Origin: Bacillus sp. BA3 | GTDB taxonomy: Bacteria > Bacillota > Bacilli > Bacillales > DSM-1321 | DNA length: 64,000 nucleotides | NCBI GenBank assembly: GCA_002835675.1 | Contig: PIZR01000002.1 | Span: forward strand, 845,878 to 909,877 | Direction of reading: 5' to 3' | Shown: piece after piece, positions 18,861-28,185 of the stretch | Layout: every line of letters begins with the position of its first letter | How positions within the stretch are numbered: position 1 is the stretch's first letter | Made by a program: the position numbers and the translations under genes | Notes under the pieces: generated by a model | The model's database searches: none | Told to the model about the DNA's origin: nothing | The model's input: only the letters and a program-made list of their open reading frames with translations

Positions 18861-18971
18861 TAATCATTTTATTGTTGTTAATAAACTTTTATCATACATA
18901 AGATTCCTTGTCAACATACCCTTACAGATTATAGAAAAATAAGAAAGATGCCCTTTCCCCTACCTGTTGTA

Positions 18972-18980
18972 TGCTATAAT
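18972..18980 (+). promoter_or_regulatory. Extended -10 promoter of the penicillin-binding protein gene
   Basis: TGCTATAAT (18972-18980) is an extended -10 element about 28 bases before the start codon. No good -35 hexamer is seen at the correct distance, which extended -10 promoters tolerate. Confidence 0.55.
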
Positions 18981-19007
18981 ATATGTGATTTCAGGGGGTA
19001 TGATACG

Positions 19008-22000
19008 ATGAATAATAATCAAAAAGATAGATTTCTAACAGTCTGGAAGCAGCTGACCCGTTTTTTTCAAAATGAAAAAACACATAAGAACGCGCGGGTT
19101 ACATACCAAGTCATTTGGAATTTAACGCTGATCTTCATTATTGTCGGGATTCTAGGATTCTCATTCGCCGGCGGCGTCGGAGCCGGCTATTTCGCTGCCC
19201 TCGTCAATGATGAGCCGGTACGCTCAAAAGAAGATTTGAAAAAAGACATTTACAATTATGAAGAGACCTCTGAGGTATACTTTGCTGATGAAGTATACTT
19301 GGGCAAGCTTAAGAGTGACCTTGAGCGTGAAGAAGTGTCCATCGATAAAGTTTCCGAGCATCTAAAAAATGCAGTCATCGCTACTGAAGATGAGTATTTT
19401 TATGAGCATGACGGTGTTGTCCCGAAAGCCATCCTGCGTGCGATTTACCAGGAATTTTCGAATGCAACCGTCCAATCGGGAGGAAGTACATTAACACAGC
19501 AGCTCATTAAAAACCAGGTCCTGACCAACGAAGTATCGTTTGAACGGAAAGCAAAAGAAATCCTGCTTGCGCTCCGGGTCGAAAAATTCTTTGAAAAAGA
19601 AGAGATTTTGGAAACGTACTTAAACGTCTCCACTTTGGGACGAAACTCTTCAGGCCGTAACATCGCCGGGGTCGAGTCCGCCGCTGAAGGTATTTTTGGC
19701 GTGGAGGCCAAAGATCTGACACTGCCCCAATCAGCCTTTATCGCTGGATTGCCGCAAAGCCCTTTCGGATATACACCATATACCCAGAAAGGAAAATTGA
19801 AGGAAAATCAAGAGCCCGGCATCAACCGGATGAAAACCGTTTTAAAGCGGATGTATAGTAACGGATACATAACAAAAGCAGAATATGATAAAGCAAACGC
19901 ATACGACATTACAAAAGACTTTATCGGTAAAACGGAGATGCCGTCGGAGAAATATCCATGGCTCACCTATGAAATCGAAAAACGCTCCATCGAAATCCTA
20001 TCTGTCAGTCTGGCAAAAGAAGATGGATATGAAGAGAAAGATTTAAAGAATGATGATTTAAAAGCTCAATATCTAGCACTTGCCGATCGTAAGCTGCGGC
20101 AAAACGGCTATCAGATTTATACGACAATCGATAAAAAGATTTATGACAAGATGCAGGAAGTTACGAAAAACTATCCGAATTATGGATACGATAAAACGGC
20201 ACAAGTCGTCGATCCAGATACGAAGGAAATGAAAACGGTGAGTGAGCCCGTTGAAGCCGGGGCCATTCTCATCGAAAATAAAACAGGAAAAATCATCAGT
20301 TTCGTAGGCGGCCGTGATTTCAAGCGGGAACAGACGAACCACGCCACCGCATCATTGCGATCGAACGGATCAACGATGAAGCCCCTGGTGATATATGGCC
20401 CAGGCATCGAGCTAGGCAAGATCTCGCCTGGCAGCGTATCGGCTAATGTGCCGATCTCCATTCCAACAGGCGGCAAACCGTGGAGTCCAGGAAACTATGG
20501 CGGCGGCAGCTATACGGGAGTATCGACTGCCCGCGAGGCCCTGAAGAATTCCTACAATATCCCGGCAGCGCTCTTTTACAAGAAAATAATCAACCTGAGC
20601 CCCGCTTCGTATTTGGAAAAAATGGGCTTCTCCACCGTGACGAAAGGGGATTACTCCAATCTTGCCTTGTCATTAGGTGCGATGGAAAAAGGTGTAACCG
20701 TTGAAGAAAACGTCAATGCATTTGGTACATTTGCCAATTCAGGAGAATTCATCGATGCTTATATGATCGATAAGATCGTTTCGAAAGATGGCAAAGTCAT
20801 CTATCAGCATAAAGTGAAACCAGTGGATGTTTTCTCTCCGCAATCCGCTTACTTGACGCTTGATATGATGCGTGATGTCGTAAACAGCGGGACGGCGTCC
20901 TCGGTCAGGAACCGACTTGCCTTCTCAAGCGATTGGGCAGGTAAGACCGGTACTTCACAAAACTATTGGGACGCTTGGTTCGTCGCTACGAATCCCAATG
21001 TATCATTCGGTACATGGCTGGGATATGATACACCGAAATCCTTGCAAGGGACCTATAATGGTCTTGAATATAATAAACGTAATATGTATTATTGGGCAGA
21101 TCTGATCAATGCCGCATATAAAGTCGACCCTAAACTCATTGACCCCGATAAGCGTTTTGAAATGCCGGGCGGAATTGTCAGCCGTTCCTTCTGTGGCGTT
21201 TCAGGACTGCTTCCTTCAAGCTCATGCCAAAAGGCCGGGCTTGTCAAATCGGATTTATTCATCGCGAAATATGCTCCATCCAGGGCGGATGATAGTTTCA
21301 TAGATGGACAATATGTATCAGTCGGCAGCAAACGCTACGCAGCCCTTCCGCAAACGCCTGGCGAATTCACAAGCGGCGGGTTCATGTTGAATCCAGATTC
21401 ATTTGCAGATATCGGATTGAGATATGTCGTTGACCCGGGCTCCGTGATTCCTGGAGCCGAAAAATCAGGAAATGTCGTCGGGGCGACAGCGAAATTGAAT
21501 GATAATGGCAAGGCACCAGATCCCCTATCCATAACGATCGGTAACGATAAAATTACATGGGGCTTGCATGATGAAGGAGATGTCGTCGGTTATCGTGTCT
21601 ATAAAGACGGCAAGAAAGTGGCGAGCATCAATGCTGGGGAGAGCCTTGTTTATAAAGTCGGCTCAGGCGGTTCCTATTATGTAACGGCCGTAGACATAGT
21701 CGGCAAAGAATCAGCCCCTTCTCAACGTGTTGAAAGCGGCGCTAAAAAGACCGGTTCAAAAGAAGATTCCACAAAAACTAAAGATGATCGTGGAAAAGAT
21801 AAAATAGCTAACGAAGATAAAAAAACAGACTCAAAAGAAGAGAACGGTTCAGATAAAGTTAAAGAAAAAGAACCAGAAAAAGAAACGCAAACGGATAATA
21901 ATAAAGAGCCAGCTCAAGATAAAGATCAAAACAAAGAGAATACAGATCAGGAAAATCAAGAGACCGACAAAGAGCAAGACACAGTCAATGATAAAGAGCA

Positions 22001-22034
22001 AGACACGGATAAAGCTGAAGAAGAGGAAGAATGA
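19008..22034 (+). CDS. Bifunctional class A penicillin-binding protein (transglycosylase/transpeptidase)
   Basis: A 1008-aa enzyme that polymerises and crosslinks peptidoglycan. After a short cytoplasmic tail and one membrane helix (about 42-65) comes a GT51 glycosyltransferase domain: ATEDEYFYEHDG with the catalytic glutamate, GGSTLTQQLIKN, and RKAKEILLALRVEK. The transpeptidase domain has SxxK (STMK), SYN and KTGTS. A fibronectin type III-like segment lies near residue 845, and the last ~110 residues form a low-complexity K/E/D/N/Q tail with repeated DKEQDT units. The start is ATG 19008 with AGGGGG upstream; the open frame begins 20 codons earlier, in the promoter region. It is longer than typical Bacillus PBP4 because of this tail. 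Confidence 0.93.
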   Translation: MNNNQKDRFLTVWKQLTRFFQNEKTHKNARVTYQVIWNLTLIFIIVGILGFSFAGGVGAGYFAALVNDEPVRSKEDLKKDIYNYEETSEVYFADEVYLGKLKSDLEREEVSIDKVSEHLKNAVIATEDEYFYEHDGVVPKAILRAIYQEFSNATVQSGGSTLTQQLIKNQVLTNEVSFERKAKEILLALRVEKFFEKEEILETYLNVSTLGRNSSGRNIAGVESAAEGIFGVEAKDLTLPQSAFIAGLPQSPFGYTPYTQKGKLKENQEPGINRMKTVLKRMYSNGYITKAEYDKANAYDITKDFIGKTEMPSEKYPWLTYEIEKRSIEILSVSLAKEDGYEEKDLKNDDLKAQYLALADRKLRQNGYQIYTTIDKKIYDKMQEVTKNYPNYGYDKTAQVVDPDTKEMKTVSEPVEAGAILIENKTGKIISFVGGRDFKREQTNHATASLRSNGSTMKPLVIYGPGIELGKISPGSVSANVPISIPTGGKPWSPGNYGGGSYTGVSTAREALKNSYNIPAALFYKKIINLSPASYLEKMGFSTVTKGDYSNLALSLGAMEKGVTVEENVNAFGTFANSGEFIDAYMIDKIVSKDGKVIYQHKVKPVDVFSPQSAYLTLDMMRDVVNSGTASSVRNRLAFSSDWAGKTGTSQNYWDAWFVATNPNVSFGTWLGYDTPKSLQGTYNGLEYNKRNMYYWADLINAAYKVDPKLIDPDKRFEMPGGIVSRSFCGVSGLLPSSSCQKAGLVKSDLFIAKYAPSRADDSFIDGQYVSVGSKRYAALPQTPGEFTSGGFMLNPDSFADIGLRYVVDPGSVIPGAEKSGNVVGATAKLNDNGKAPDPLSITIGNDKITWGLHDEGDVVGYRVYKDGKKVASINAGESLVYKVGSGGSYYVTAVDIVGKESAPSQRVESGAKKTGSKEDSTKTKDDRGKDKIANEDKKTDSKEENGSDKVKEKEPEKETQTDNNKEPAQDKDQNKENTDQENQETDKEQDTVNDKEQDTDKAEEEEE

Positions 22035-22050
22035 CACTCTTTCTTGAACT

Positions 22051-22137
22051 AAAAACAGGCTGTCGGTTACCCCGACAGCCTGTTTCCTTATACTCTCCCC
22101 AAAAAGGCATCCATGGAAGTGACCATGGATGCCTTTT
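22051..22137. terminator. Two terminator hairpins between the PBP gene and acsA
   Basis: AAACAGGCTGTCGG pairs with CCGACAGCCTGTTT (22051-22085), and AAGGCATCCATGG pairs with CCATGGATGCCTT (22101-22137). They lie between convergent genes. The second has an A run on its left that becomes a T run for acsA transcripts. Confidence 0.85.
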
Positions 22138-22166
22138 CCTTCTCAATAATCAGTAAGACTAAGTTT

Positions 22167-23885
22167 TCAGTCCTCCATCGATGATAAATCACCAGTTGGC
22201 AGATCAAGTTCCCAAGCTTTCAAGACACGGCGCATGATTTTACCGCTTCTTGTTTTAGGAAGTTTATCCCTGAATTCAATTTCACGAGGTGCCGCATGTG
22301 CTGCTAGACCATGCTTTACAAATGTACGAATTTCCTCAATCAATTCATCGTTTGCCTCGTATCCGTCACGAAGTGCGATGAACGCTTTGATAATTTCCCC
22401 CCGAACCGGATCCGGCTTACCGATGACCCCCGCTTCGGCTACGGCTGGATGCTCGACCAATTTGCTTTCCACTTCGAAAGGACCTACCCTCTCCCCTGCC
22501 GTCATGATGACATCATCAACACGGCCTTGGAACCAGAAATAACCATCTTCATCCATATATGCGGAATCTCCTGAAACATACCAATCACCTGGCATAAAGT
22601 AAGATTCATATTTAGCTTCATTCTTCCAGACGGTCTTCATCATCGAAGGCCAGCCTTTCTTGATGGCAAGGTTCCCCATTCTATGCGGCGGAAGCTCGTT
22701 GCCTTGATCATCCACTATTGCCGCCTTCACACCTGGAATCGGTTTGCCCATCGAGCCAGGTTTGATTTCCAGGCAAGGATAATTGCAGATGACCTGTGCC
22801 CCGGTCTCCGTCATCCACCATGTATCATGGATACGGTGATTGAATACCTTCATTCCCCAGCGCACCACTTCCGGGTTCAACGGTTCACCCACACTTAATA
22901 TATGGCGGAGAGAACTCAAATCGAACCGCTTAACGATTTCGTCACCTGCGCCCATCAGCATCCTGAAGGCAGTCGGGGCACTATACCATACCGTGACACC
23001 AAAGTCCTCCAAGGTCTTGTACCAGGATTCAGGCTTGAACCGCCCGCCTACAATGACATTCGAGGTCCCTGTCAGCCAAGGTCCAAATATCCCGTAAGAC
23101 GTCCCTGTCACCCATCCAGGGTCCGCTGTGCACCAATACACGTCCTCATCCTGCAAATCAAGGACCCACCTTGCCGTTTGATAATGCTGGATCATCGCAT
23201 TATGAACGTGCAGCACTCCTTTTGGTTTGCCTGTGGAACCTGAGGTGTAGTGAAGAATCAGACCGTCATTCCGATCCACCCATTCAATTTCGAATTTTTT
23301 GTCGGCTTCTTTTAATTTTTTATTGAAGTTATGGTAATTTCCTTCTTCTTTTATATTTTCCCCCACCAAGAAAATATGCTTTAAATGGGGTAATTCATCC
23401 ACCGGGACACGCGGCAAAAGTTCAGGTGTCGTCACTATCACACTTGCCTCACTATCTTCAAGACGGTCCCTTATGGCTCCTTCCATGAAGGCTTCGAACA
23501 ACGGCCCTACGACCGCTCCCGTTTTAATCGCACCCAACAATGCAAAATAAAGCTCCGGGGAGCGAGGCATGAAGATGAAAACACGATCTCCTTTTTCCAC
23601 ATTGGCAATGTTCTTGAACACATTGGCCGCTTGATTCGTATAATCTTTCATTTCCTTGAATGTATACTTTTCATTTCTTTTATCGTCTTTGTAATAAAGG
23701 GCCACTTTATTCTTTTTGTATGTTTCGACATGGCGGTCAATGGCTTCATACGCAAGATTCACTTTACCGGTTTCAGACCAGGAGAATTCCTTTTCCGTCT
23801 CAGACCAGTCAAACTTATTGTATTTTTCATCATAATTCTTTAAATTAAAATTACCTTCCACTACTGGTAACGCTTTCACATTCAT
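22167..23885 (-). CDS. acsA: Acetyl-CoA synthetase
   Basis: A 572-aa AMP-forming ligase that turns acetate into acetyl-CoA. The P-loop is HYTSGSTGKPKGVLH near residue 235; WWMTETGAQ and GDWYVSGDSAYMDEDGYFW follow, and RVDDVIMTAGERVGPFEVE is the hinge. The acetylatable lysine is in LPKTRSGKIMRRVLK near the end, the known target of AcuA. The start is ATG 23885 behind GGGGGAG, although the frame is open 30 codons further. It is divergent from acuABC, which controls its activity, and has a clear sigma-A promoter. Confidence 0.95.
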   Translation of the reverse strand: MNVKALPVVEGNFNLKNYDEKYNKFDWSETEKEFSWSETGKVNLAYEAIDRHVETYKKNKVALYYKDDKRNEKYTFKEMKDYTNQAANVFKNIANVEKGDRVFIFMPRSPELYFALLGAIKTGAVVGPLFEAFMEGAIRDRLEDSEASVIVTTPELLPRVPVDELPHLKHIFLVGENIKEEGNYHNFNKKLKEADKKFEIEWVDRNDGLILHYTSGSTGKPKGVLHVHNAMIQHYQTARWVLDLQDEDVYWCTADPGWVTGTSYGIFGPWLTGTSNVIVGGRFKPESWYKTLEDFGVTVWYSAPTAFRMLMGAGDEIVKRFDLSSLRHILSVGEPLNPEVVRWGMKVFNHRIHDTWWMTETGAQVICNYPCLEIKPGSMGKPIPGVKAAIVDDQGNELPPHRMGNLAIKKGWPSMMKTVWKNEAKYESYFMPGDWYVSGDSAYMDEDGYFWFQGRVDDVIMTAGERVGPFEVESKLVEHPAVAEAGVIGKPDPVRGEIIKAFIALRDGYEANDELIEEIRTFVKHGLAAHAAPREIEFRDKLPKTRSGKIMRRVLKAWELDLPTGDLSSMED

Positions 23886-23921
23886 ACGACAAACTCCCCC
23901 TTCATTCGGCTCTATATTTTT

Positions 23922-23950
23922 ATTATAGTATAAGAATCGAATTATCTCAA
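23922..23950 (-). promoter_or_regulatory. Sigma-A promoter of acsA
   Basis: On the minus strand TTGAGA (23950-23945) and TATAAT (23927-23922) are separated by 17 bases, about 37 bases before the acsA start. The match is near consensus. Confidence 0.85.
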
Positions 23951-24118
23951 TTTTTAAAATATTGAATACTTCCATATAAGGGAAATCCCTTCTTGGTGAA
24001 TTTTGAAAGCAACTGGTATATTGTTATGGTTAAGGCGAATCCATATGATGGCCGTGAAAGACGAAGCACTGTAACAAAAGCGCCTTGAACTTTCTGAATT
24101 ATGCCCCTCGTTTTCATG

Positions 24119-24141
24119 TATAATTTATGTAAGCTTTCCAT
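24119..24141 (+). promoter_or_regulatory. Candidate -10 and cre-like site ahead of acuA
   Basis: TATAAT at 24119-24124 is a plausible -10 for acuA. TGTAAGCTTTCCAT right after it (24128-24141) resembles a CcpA catabolite-responsive element with three mismatches to TGWAARCGYTWNCW. In B. subtilis the acsA-acuA region is CcpA regulated, and ccpA lies 2.7 kb away here. The site is weak and may be chance. The rest of the 338-base divergent region shows nothing else. Confidence 0.3.
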
Positions 24142-24223
24142 TCGGTCAGTTTTTAAAAGCAATGCTTCGTATACTCCGGAATGCGAGAGTGTAAGATTAC
24201 TATATAACAAGGGTGGTGAAAGA

Positions 24224-24856
24224 ATGGAATATAGTAAGACCTTTTACACTAAGGAACTGCAGACATTAAGCGGAACGCTCATCATCGAGGGGCCGTTAAG
24301 CGGCGAAAAAATGTCAGCTTATGAGTTTCACGAAGACTTGGTCGCCTTTCGCCCGCCTGCTTTGCAGCATAAAGCGTTAATAGAGATTGCAGACTTGCCT
24401 GAGGGCAGGATCTTTATCGCCCGTGAAAATGAAACAATCGTGGGTTATGTAACTTACTTATATCCCGATCCCTTGGAGCGCTGGTCTGAAATCAAGATGG
24501 AGGACCTGATTGAGCTTGGTGCAATCGAGGTCATCCCTAAATACCGGGGTGCCTCCGTCGGGAAAAACCTAATCCGCCTTTCCATGGAAGACGATTCGGT
24601 TGAAGACTTCATCATCATCACCACTGAATACTATTGGCATTGGGATTTGAAAGGGACAGGTCTGAATATATGGGACTATCGCAAGGTCATGGAAAAAATG
24701 ATGAGTGCCGGTGGTTTGGTCTACTTTGCAACAGATGACCCTGAAATCAGTTCCCACCCGGCCAACTGTCTGATGGCCCGTATTGGCAAAAGGGTCCCGC
24801 CGGAATCCATCCAGAAATTCGACCAATTGCGTTTTATGAATCGGTTTATGTATTAA
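24224..24856 (+). CDS. acuA: Acetyltransferase AcuA (acetylates and inactivates AcsA)
   Basis: A 210-aa GNAT-family protein acetyltransferase. The acetyl-CoA binding region lies around ELGAIEVIPKYRGASVGKNL near residues 98-117, followed by a typical GNAT helix and strand. AcuA modifies the active-site lysine of AcsA and so switches off acetate activation. The start is ATG 24224 after GGGTGG; the frame is open 41 codons upstream across the promoter region and is not used. It begins the acuABC operon. Confidence 0.93.
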   Translation: MEYSKTFYTKELQTLSGTLIIEGPLSGEKMSAYEFHEDLVAFRPPALQHKALIEIADLPEGRIFIARENETIVGYVTYLYPDPLERWSEIKMEDLIELGAIEVIPKYRGASVGKNLIRLSMEDDSVEDFIIITTEYYWHWDLKGTGLNIWDYRKVMEKMMSAGGLVYFATDDPEISSHPANCLMARIGKRVPPESIQKFDQLRFMNRFMY

Positions 24857-24882
24857 AGAGGCGAGTAAGAGGAGGAAGGAAA

Positions 24883-25533
24883 ATGATTGTTGAAACAATA
24901 ATGAATGAGGATATTATCACCCTCACTCCAACCGATACAATCCATAGCGCTGTCTTGATCATCAAGGAGAAGCGAATTCGCCATATCCCCATTGTCGATG
25001 ACAGCTTTCAACTTGTGGGATTAGTCAGCGACCGTGATATTCGGGATGCTGCCCCTTCTATATTCCGTACCGAAGAATACAAAAATGATTTACAAAAACC
25101 ACTATCAAGCATCATGAAAACGGAAATAATCACAGGGCACCCGCTGGATTTCGTGGAAGAAATCGGGGCTGTTTTCTGTGATAACAATATCAGCTGCCTT
25201 CCAATCGTAAAGGGAAGGAAGTTAGTGGGAATCATAACCGGTTCTGATTTACTTCATTCATACGTTGAGTTGACTGGAGTCAATCAGCCCGGTTCCCAAA
25301 TCGAAATCAGAATCCCGGATAAGGCAGGTTCCCTTCATGATATTGCCCATATTTTCAAAAGGCGCAATACGAATATCCTGAGCACCCTCGTTTATCCTGA
25401 AAAAAATGGAACCGACTATAAAATTCTTGTAATTCGTGTACAGACGATGAATCCATTTATGGTGGTGGAGGATTTGAAGAAAGAAGGCTATACCGTTTTA
25501 TGGCCTAGTCTACCGGGGTTTTCACATGAATGA
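24883..25533 (+). CDS. acuB: Acetoin utilization protein AcuB (CBS-ACT domain)
   Basis: A 216-aa soluble protein with two CBS motifs (about 1-60, IMNEDIITLTPTDTIHSAV, and 80-130) and a C-terminal ACT-like domain beginning near QIEIRIPDKAGSLHDIAHIF. CBS pairs often sense adenine nucleotides, so AcuB may link AcsA control to energy state, but its action is not established. It follows acuA by 26 bases with AGGAGGAAGG before the ATG and overlaps acuC by eight bases. Confidence 0.92.
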   Translation: MIVETIMNEDIITLTPTDTIHSAVLIIKEKRIRHIPIVDDSFQLVGLVSDRDIRDAAPSIFRTEEYKNDLQKPLSSIMKTEIITGHPLDFVEEIGAVFCDNNISCLPIVKGRKLVGIITGSDLLHSYVELTGVNQPGSQIEIRIPDKAGSLHDIAHIFKRRNTNILSTLVYPEKNGTDYKILVIRVQTMNPFMVVEDLKKEGYTVLWPSLPGFSHE

Positions 25534-26707
25534 TACATCCCTTTTCGTATATTCGGATGAACTCCTTACCTACAAATTCAACGATGAGCATCCATTCAAT
25601 CAAAAACGGCTTAAACTCACGCTTGATTTATTAAAAAAACACCATGCAATCAATGATGATCAAATTATCAAGCCCAGAATGGCAACCGATGCAGAATTGG
25701 AACTGATTCATGATCACCATTATGTAAACGCTGTCAGGTTGGCAGGCCAGGGAAAGCTCCCCCCTGAAAAGGCTGTGAATTATGGGCTAGGAACGGAGGA
25801 TACCCCCATCTTCCCCAAAATGCACGAAGCAAGTGCATTGCTTGTAGGCGGTACCTTAACGGCTGTGGATGCCGTCATGACCGGCCAGTCCCTGCACGCA
25901 CTTAATCTTGGCGGTGGCCTGCATCACGGTTTCCGCGGAAAAGCCTCGGGCTTTTGCATTTACAACGATAGTTCGGTCGCGATTAAATACCTGCAAAAAA
26001 AATATGGGGCGCGTGTCTTGTATGTCGATACCGATGCACATCATGGTGATGGAGTCCAATGGTCATTTTATGATGACCCGGATGTTTGTACACTATCCAT
26101 CCATGAAACGGGCCGCTACTTATTTCCCGGCACCGGCAATATTAACGAGCGAGGCCAGGGAAAAGGCTACGGCTATTCATTCAACATCCCGGTCGATGCG
26201 TTCACTGAAGATGAATCATGGCTCGATTGCTACATGGCTTCCTTTAAAGAAGTCATTGAATTCTTCAAACCGGATGTCATATTAACGCAAAACGGAGCCG
26301 ACTCCCATTATTACGATCCGCTCACCCATTTATCAGCCACCATGAAAATTTATAGGGAAATACCAAAGCTGGCCCACGAAATGGCCCATAAGTATTGTGA
26401 AGGACGGTGGATTGCAGTGGGCGGCGGTGGATATGATATATGGCGCGTCGTCCCGAGGGCTTGGGCGAGAGTCTGGCTTGAAATGACGAATAATGATATA
26501 TCAGGTCCCCTATCAAAGGAATGGCTCGATTGCTGGCAGCCTGAGTCCCCTGTTCCCCTGCCGAATGAATGGGATGACATGGAGGATATATATGAACCCA
26601 TTCCGAGGAAGCCTGAAATTACCGAGAAGAATGCCCTGACGCTTGAAAAGGTCCTTTATCCCATCAGGTCTTCCAGGCAAACAACGAAAAGCAATGAACA
26701 AAGTTAA
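25526..26707 (+). CDS. acuC: Acetoin utilization deacetylase AcuC (histone deacetylase family)
   Basis: A 393-aa class I histone-deacetylase-like enzyme that removes the acetyl group placed by AcuA and reactivates AcsA. The active site is visible as GGGLHHGFRGKASGFCIYND near residue 129 and VDTDAHHGDGVQWSFY near residue 170, with the zinc-ligand segment TQNGADSHYYDPL near residue 254. The eight-base overlap with acuB shows translational coupling. A terminator follows directly. Confidence 0.95.
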   Translation: MNDTSLFVYSDELLTYKFNDEHPFNQKRLKLTLDLLKKHHAINDDQIIKPRMATDAELELIHDHHYVNAVRLAGQGKLPPEKAVNYGLGTEDTPIFPKMHEASALLVGGTLTAVDAVMTGQSLHALNLGGGLHHGFRGKASGFCIYNDSSVAIKYLQKKYGARVLYVDTDAHHGDGVQWSFYDDPDVCTLSIHETGRYLFPGTGNINERGQGKGYGYSFNIPVDAFTEDESWLDCYMASFKEVIEFFKPDVILTQNGADSHYYDPLTHLSATMKIYREIPKLAHEMAHKYCEGRWIAVGGGGYDIWRVVPRAWARVWLEMTNNDISGPLSKEWLDCWQPESPVPLPNEWDDMEDIYEPIPRKPEITEKNALTLEKVLYPIRSSRQTTKSNEQS

Positions 26708-26708
26708 C

Positions 26709-26738
26709 CAAAAGATCGTTGAAAAACGATCTTTTTTG
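26709..26738 (+). terminator. Intrinsic terminator after acuC
   Basis: AAAAGATCGTT pairs with AACGATCTTTT around a short A-rich loop, followed by TTTTTT. Confidence 0.9.
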
Positions 26739-26760
26739 TTCGGGGCAAACATTTGAGAAA

Positions 26761-26792
26761 CAAAAAGAGAGTGCCCTCGGGACACTCTCCAA
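26761..26792 (-). terminator. Intrinsic terminator after ccpA
   Basis: On the minus strand GGAGAGTGTCCC and GGGCACTCTC pair around GA, followed by TTTTTG. It lies seven bases past the ccpA stop codon. Confidence 0.88.
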
Positions 26793-26798
26793 ACCAGT

Positions 26799-27803
26799 TT
26801 ATTTCGTTGATTGACGGTTTTCAATCCGATGTGGCAGGATCACTTTTTCAAGACCTTCCTCCACTTGTTCTTTATTCATCAACTTTGTAAGAAGCCTCAT
26901 CGCAACCGCACCAATATCATATAAAGGTTGAACGATCGTCGTGATTTGCGGACGCACCATCAAGGTCAATCTCGTGTTATCGAAGCTGATCACTTCAAAG
27001 TCTTCCGGTACATTAAACCCTTTGTCCTGAGCGGCATGGACAATTCCAAGCGCCATTTCATCAGCACCGGCTATGAATGCTGTCGGTCTGTCTTCAGCTT
27101 CCAGGTACTTTTCAAAAGATTCAATTCCTGAATCATATGTATAATCACCTTCAACGACATAACTTTCATCAAATGGAAGCCCAGCTTCTTTCAATCCTCG
27201 TTTATAACCAGTCAATTTCATTTCATTAATCAACGCCGAAGGGTTTCCGCTTACAAAAGCGATATGCTTGTGGCCTTTTTTAGCGAAGAAGGTCACTGCG
27301 TCGAATGCCGCCGCCTCATAATCAATATTGACCGATGGAACTTGTCCGCTTTCATCCACCGAGCCTGCCAGAACGATTGGAACAGGTGAATTCTTAAACT
27401 CTTTGACATGCTCATCAGAAATGTTGCCGCCCATGAATACGATACCATCCACTTGTTTTCCAAGCATCGTATTCAGCAAATGGAATTCCTTATCTATATT
27501 CTCATCAGAACTGCTTAGAATGATATTGTATTTATACATGGTGGCTATATCTTCTATGCCCCGTGCCAATTCTGCAAAAAAGATGCTTGAGATATCCGGG
27601 ATGATGACCCCGACTGTAGTCGTTTTCTTTGAGGCAAGTCCCCTTGCCACTGCATTGGGACGGTACCCTAACTTCTCAATTACATCTGAAACTTTCTTCC
27701 TTGTTGCAGGCTTTACATTTGGATTCCCGTTAACTACGCGGGAAACGGTGGCCATGGAAACATTCGCCTCACGCGCCACATCATAAATGGTTATATTATT
27801 CAT
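26799..27803 (-). CDS. ccpA: Catabolite control protein A
   Basis: A 334-aa LacI/GalR-family master regulator of carbon catabolite control. The helix-turn-helix and hinge are [20 protein letters not shown] and [20 protein letters not shown], with the minor-groove hinge near [12 protein letters not shown]. The effector domain follows and interacts with phosphorylated HPr-Ser46. It is preceded by GGAGG and stands alone between terminators. In B. subtilis motPS (ytxDE) lie between acuC and ccpA; here they are absent. Confidence 0.97.
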   Translation of the reverse strand: MNNITIYDVAREANVSMATVSRVVNGNPNVKPATRKKVSDVIEKLGYRPNAVARGLASKKTTTVGVIIPDISSIFFAELARGIEDIATMYKYNIILSSSDENIDKEFHLLNTMLGKQVDGIVFMGGNISDEHVKEFKNSPVPIVLAGSVDESGQVPSVNIDYEAAAFDAVTFFAKKGHKHIAFVSGNPSALINEMKLTGYKRGLKEAGLPFDESYVVEGDYTYDSGIESFEKYLEAEDRPTAFIAGADEMALGIVHAAQDKGFNVPEDFEVISFDNTRLTLMVRPQITTIVQPLYDIGAVAMRLLTKLMNKEQVEEGLEKVILPHRIENRQSTK

Positions 27804-27858
27804 TTATCCATTCCTCCATTTCTTTCATTTTCCCCATAAAAGACCCGAATTATTTCGG

Positions 27859-27902
27859 AAAATAATCTTTTATGCGTTTTTCTCTATAAGGAAGATTATT
27901 TT
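27859..27902. repeat. 11-bp inverted repeat upstream of ccpA
   Basis: AAAATAATCTT (27859-27869) and AAGATTATTTT (27892-27902) are perfect inverted copies with a 22-base spacer, centred about 80 bases before ccpA. It could be a leader hairpin or an operator. The rest of the 320-base gap up to the aroA terminator shows no other clear feature. Confidence 0.5.
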
Positions 27903-28123
27903 AGGAACGATCTGCCTAACAAAAAATGCAGTCCTACTCTCTTCTCAGTCAAATATTCAATACCCTATTCAAGTATAAAATTCACATAGATATCACTTTA
28001 TGTATGACTCAATCTTCCGAACAGTTCTCATTCTTGTTATTTATCATACGATAGTCGAATCTTTCCTGCAATCCAATAGTGCTCATTTCGAAGCTTTTTC
28101 TGCAAAAACTAGTATTTTACCAT

Positions 28124-28155
28124 TAAAAAAAGCCCTTGCCAAGTTGGTAAGGGCC
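28124..28155 (-). terminator. Intrinsic terminator after aroA
   Basis: On the minus strand GCCCTTACCAA and TTGGCAAGGGC form a stem, followed by seven T. Confidence 0.92.
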
Positions 28156-28185
28156 GTAAATAGATCATTTAAAGAATTTCTTAGC

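Noticed and set aside
18948-19007. Upstream extension of the PBP gene
   Set aside because: Covers the extended -10 promoter; AGGGGG places the start at 19008.
21849-22037. Minus-strand hydrophobic ORF opposite the PBP tail
   Set aside because: It is the antisense reading of the K/E/D-rich tail, which always yields F/L/I-rich sequence; no ribosome binding site.
22902-23243. 113-codon plus-strand ORF inside acsA
   Set aside because: Antisense shadow of conserved acsA coding sequence.
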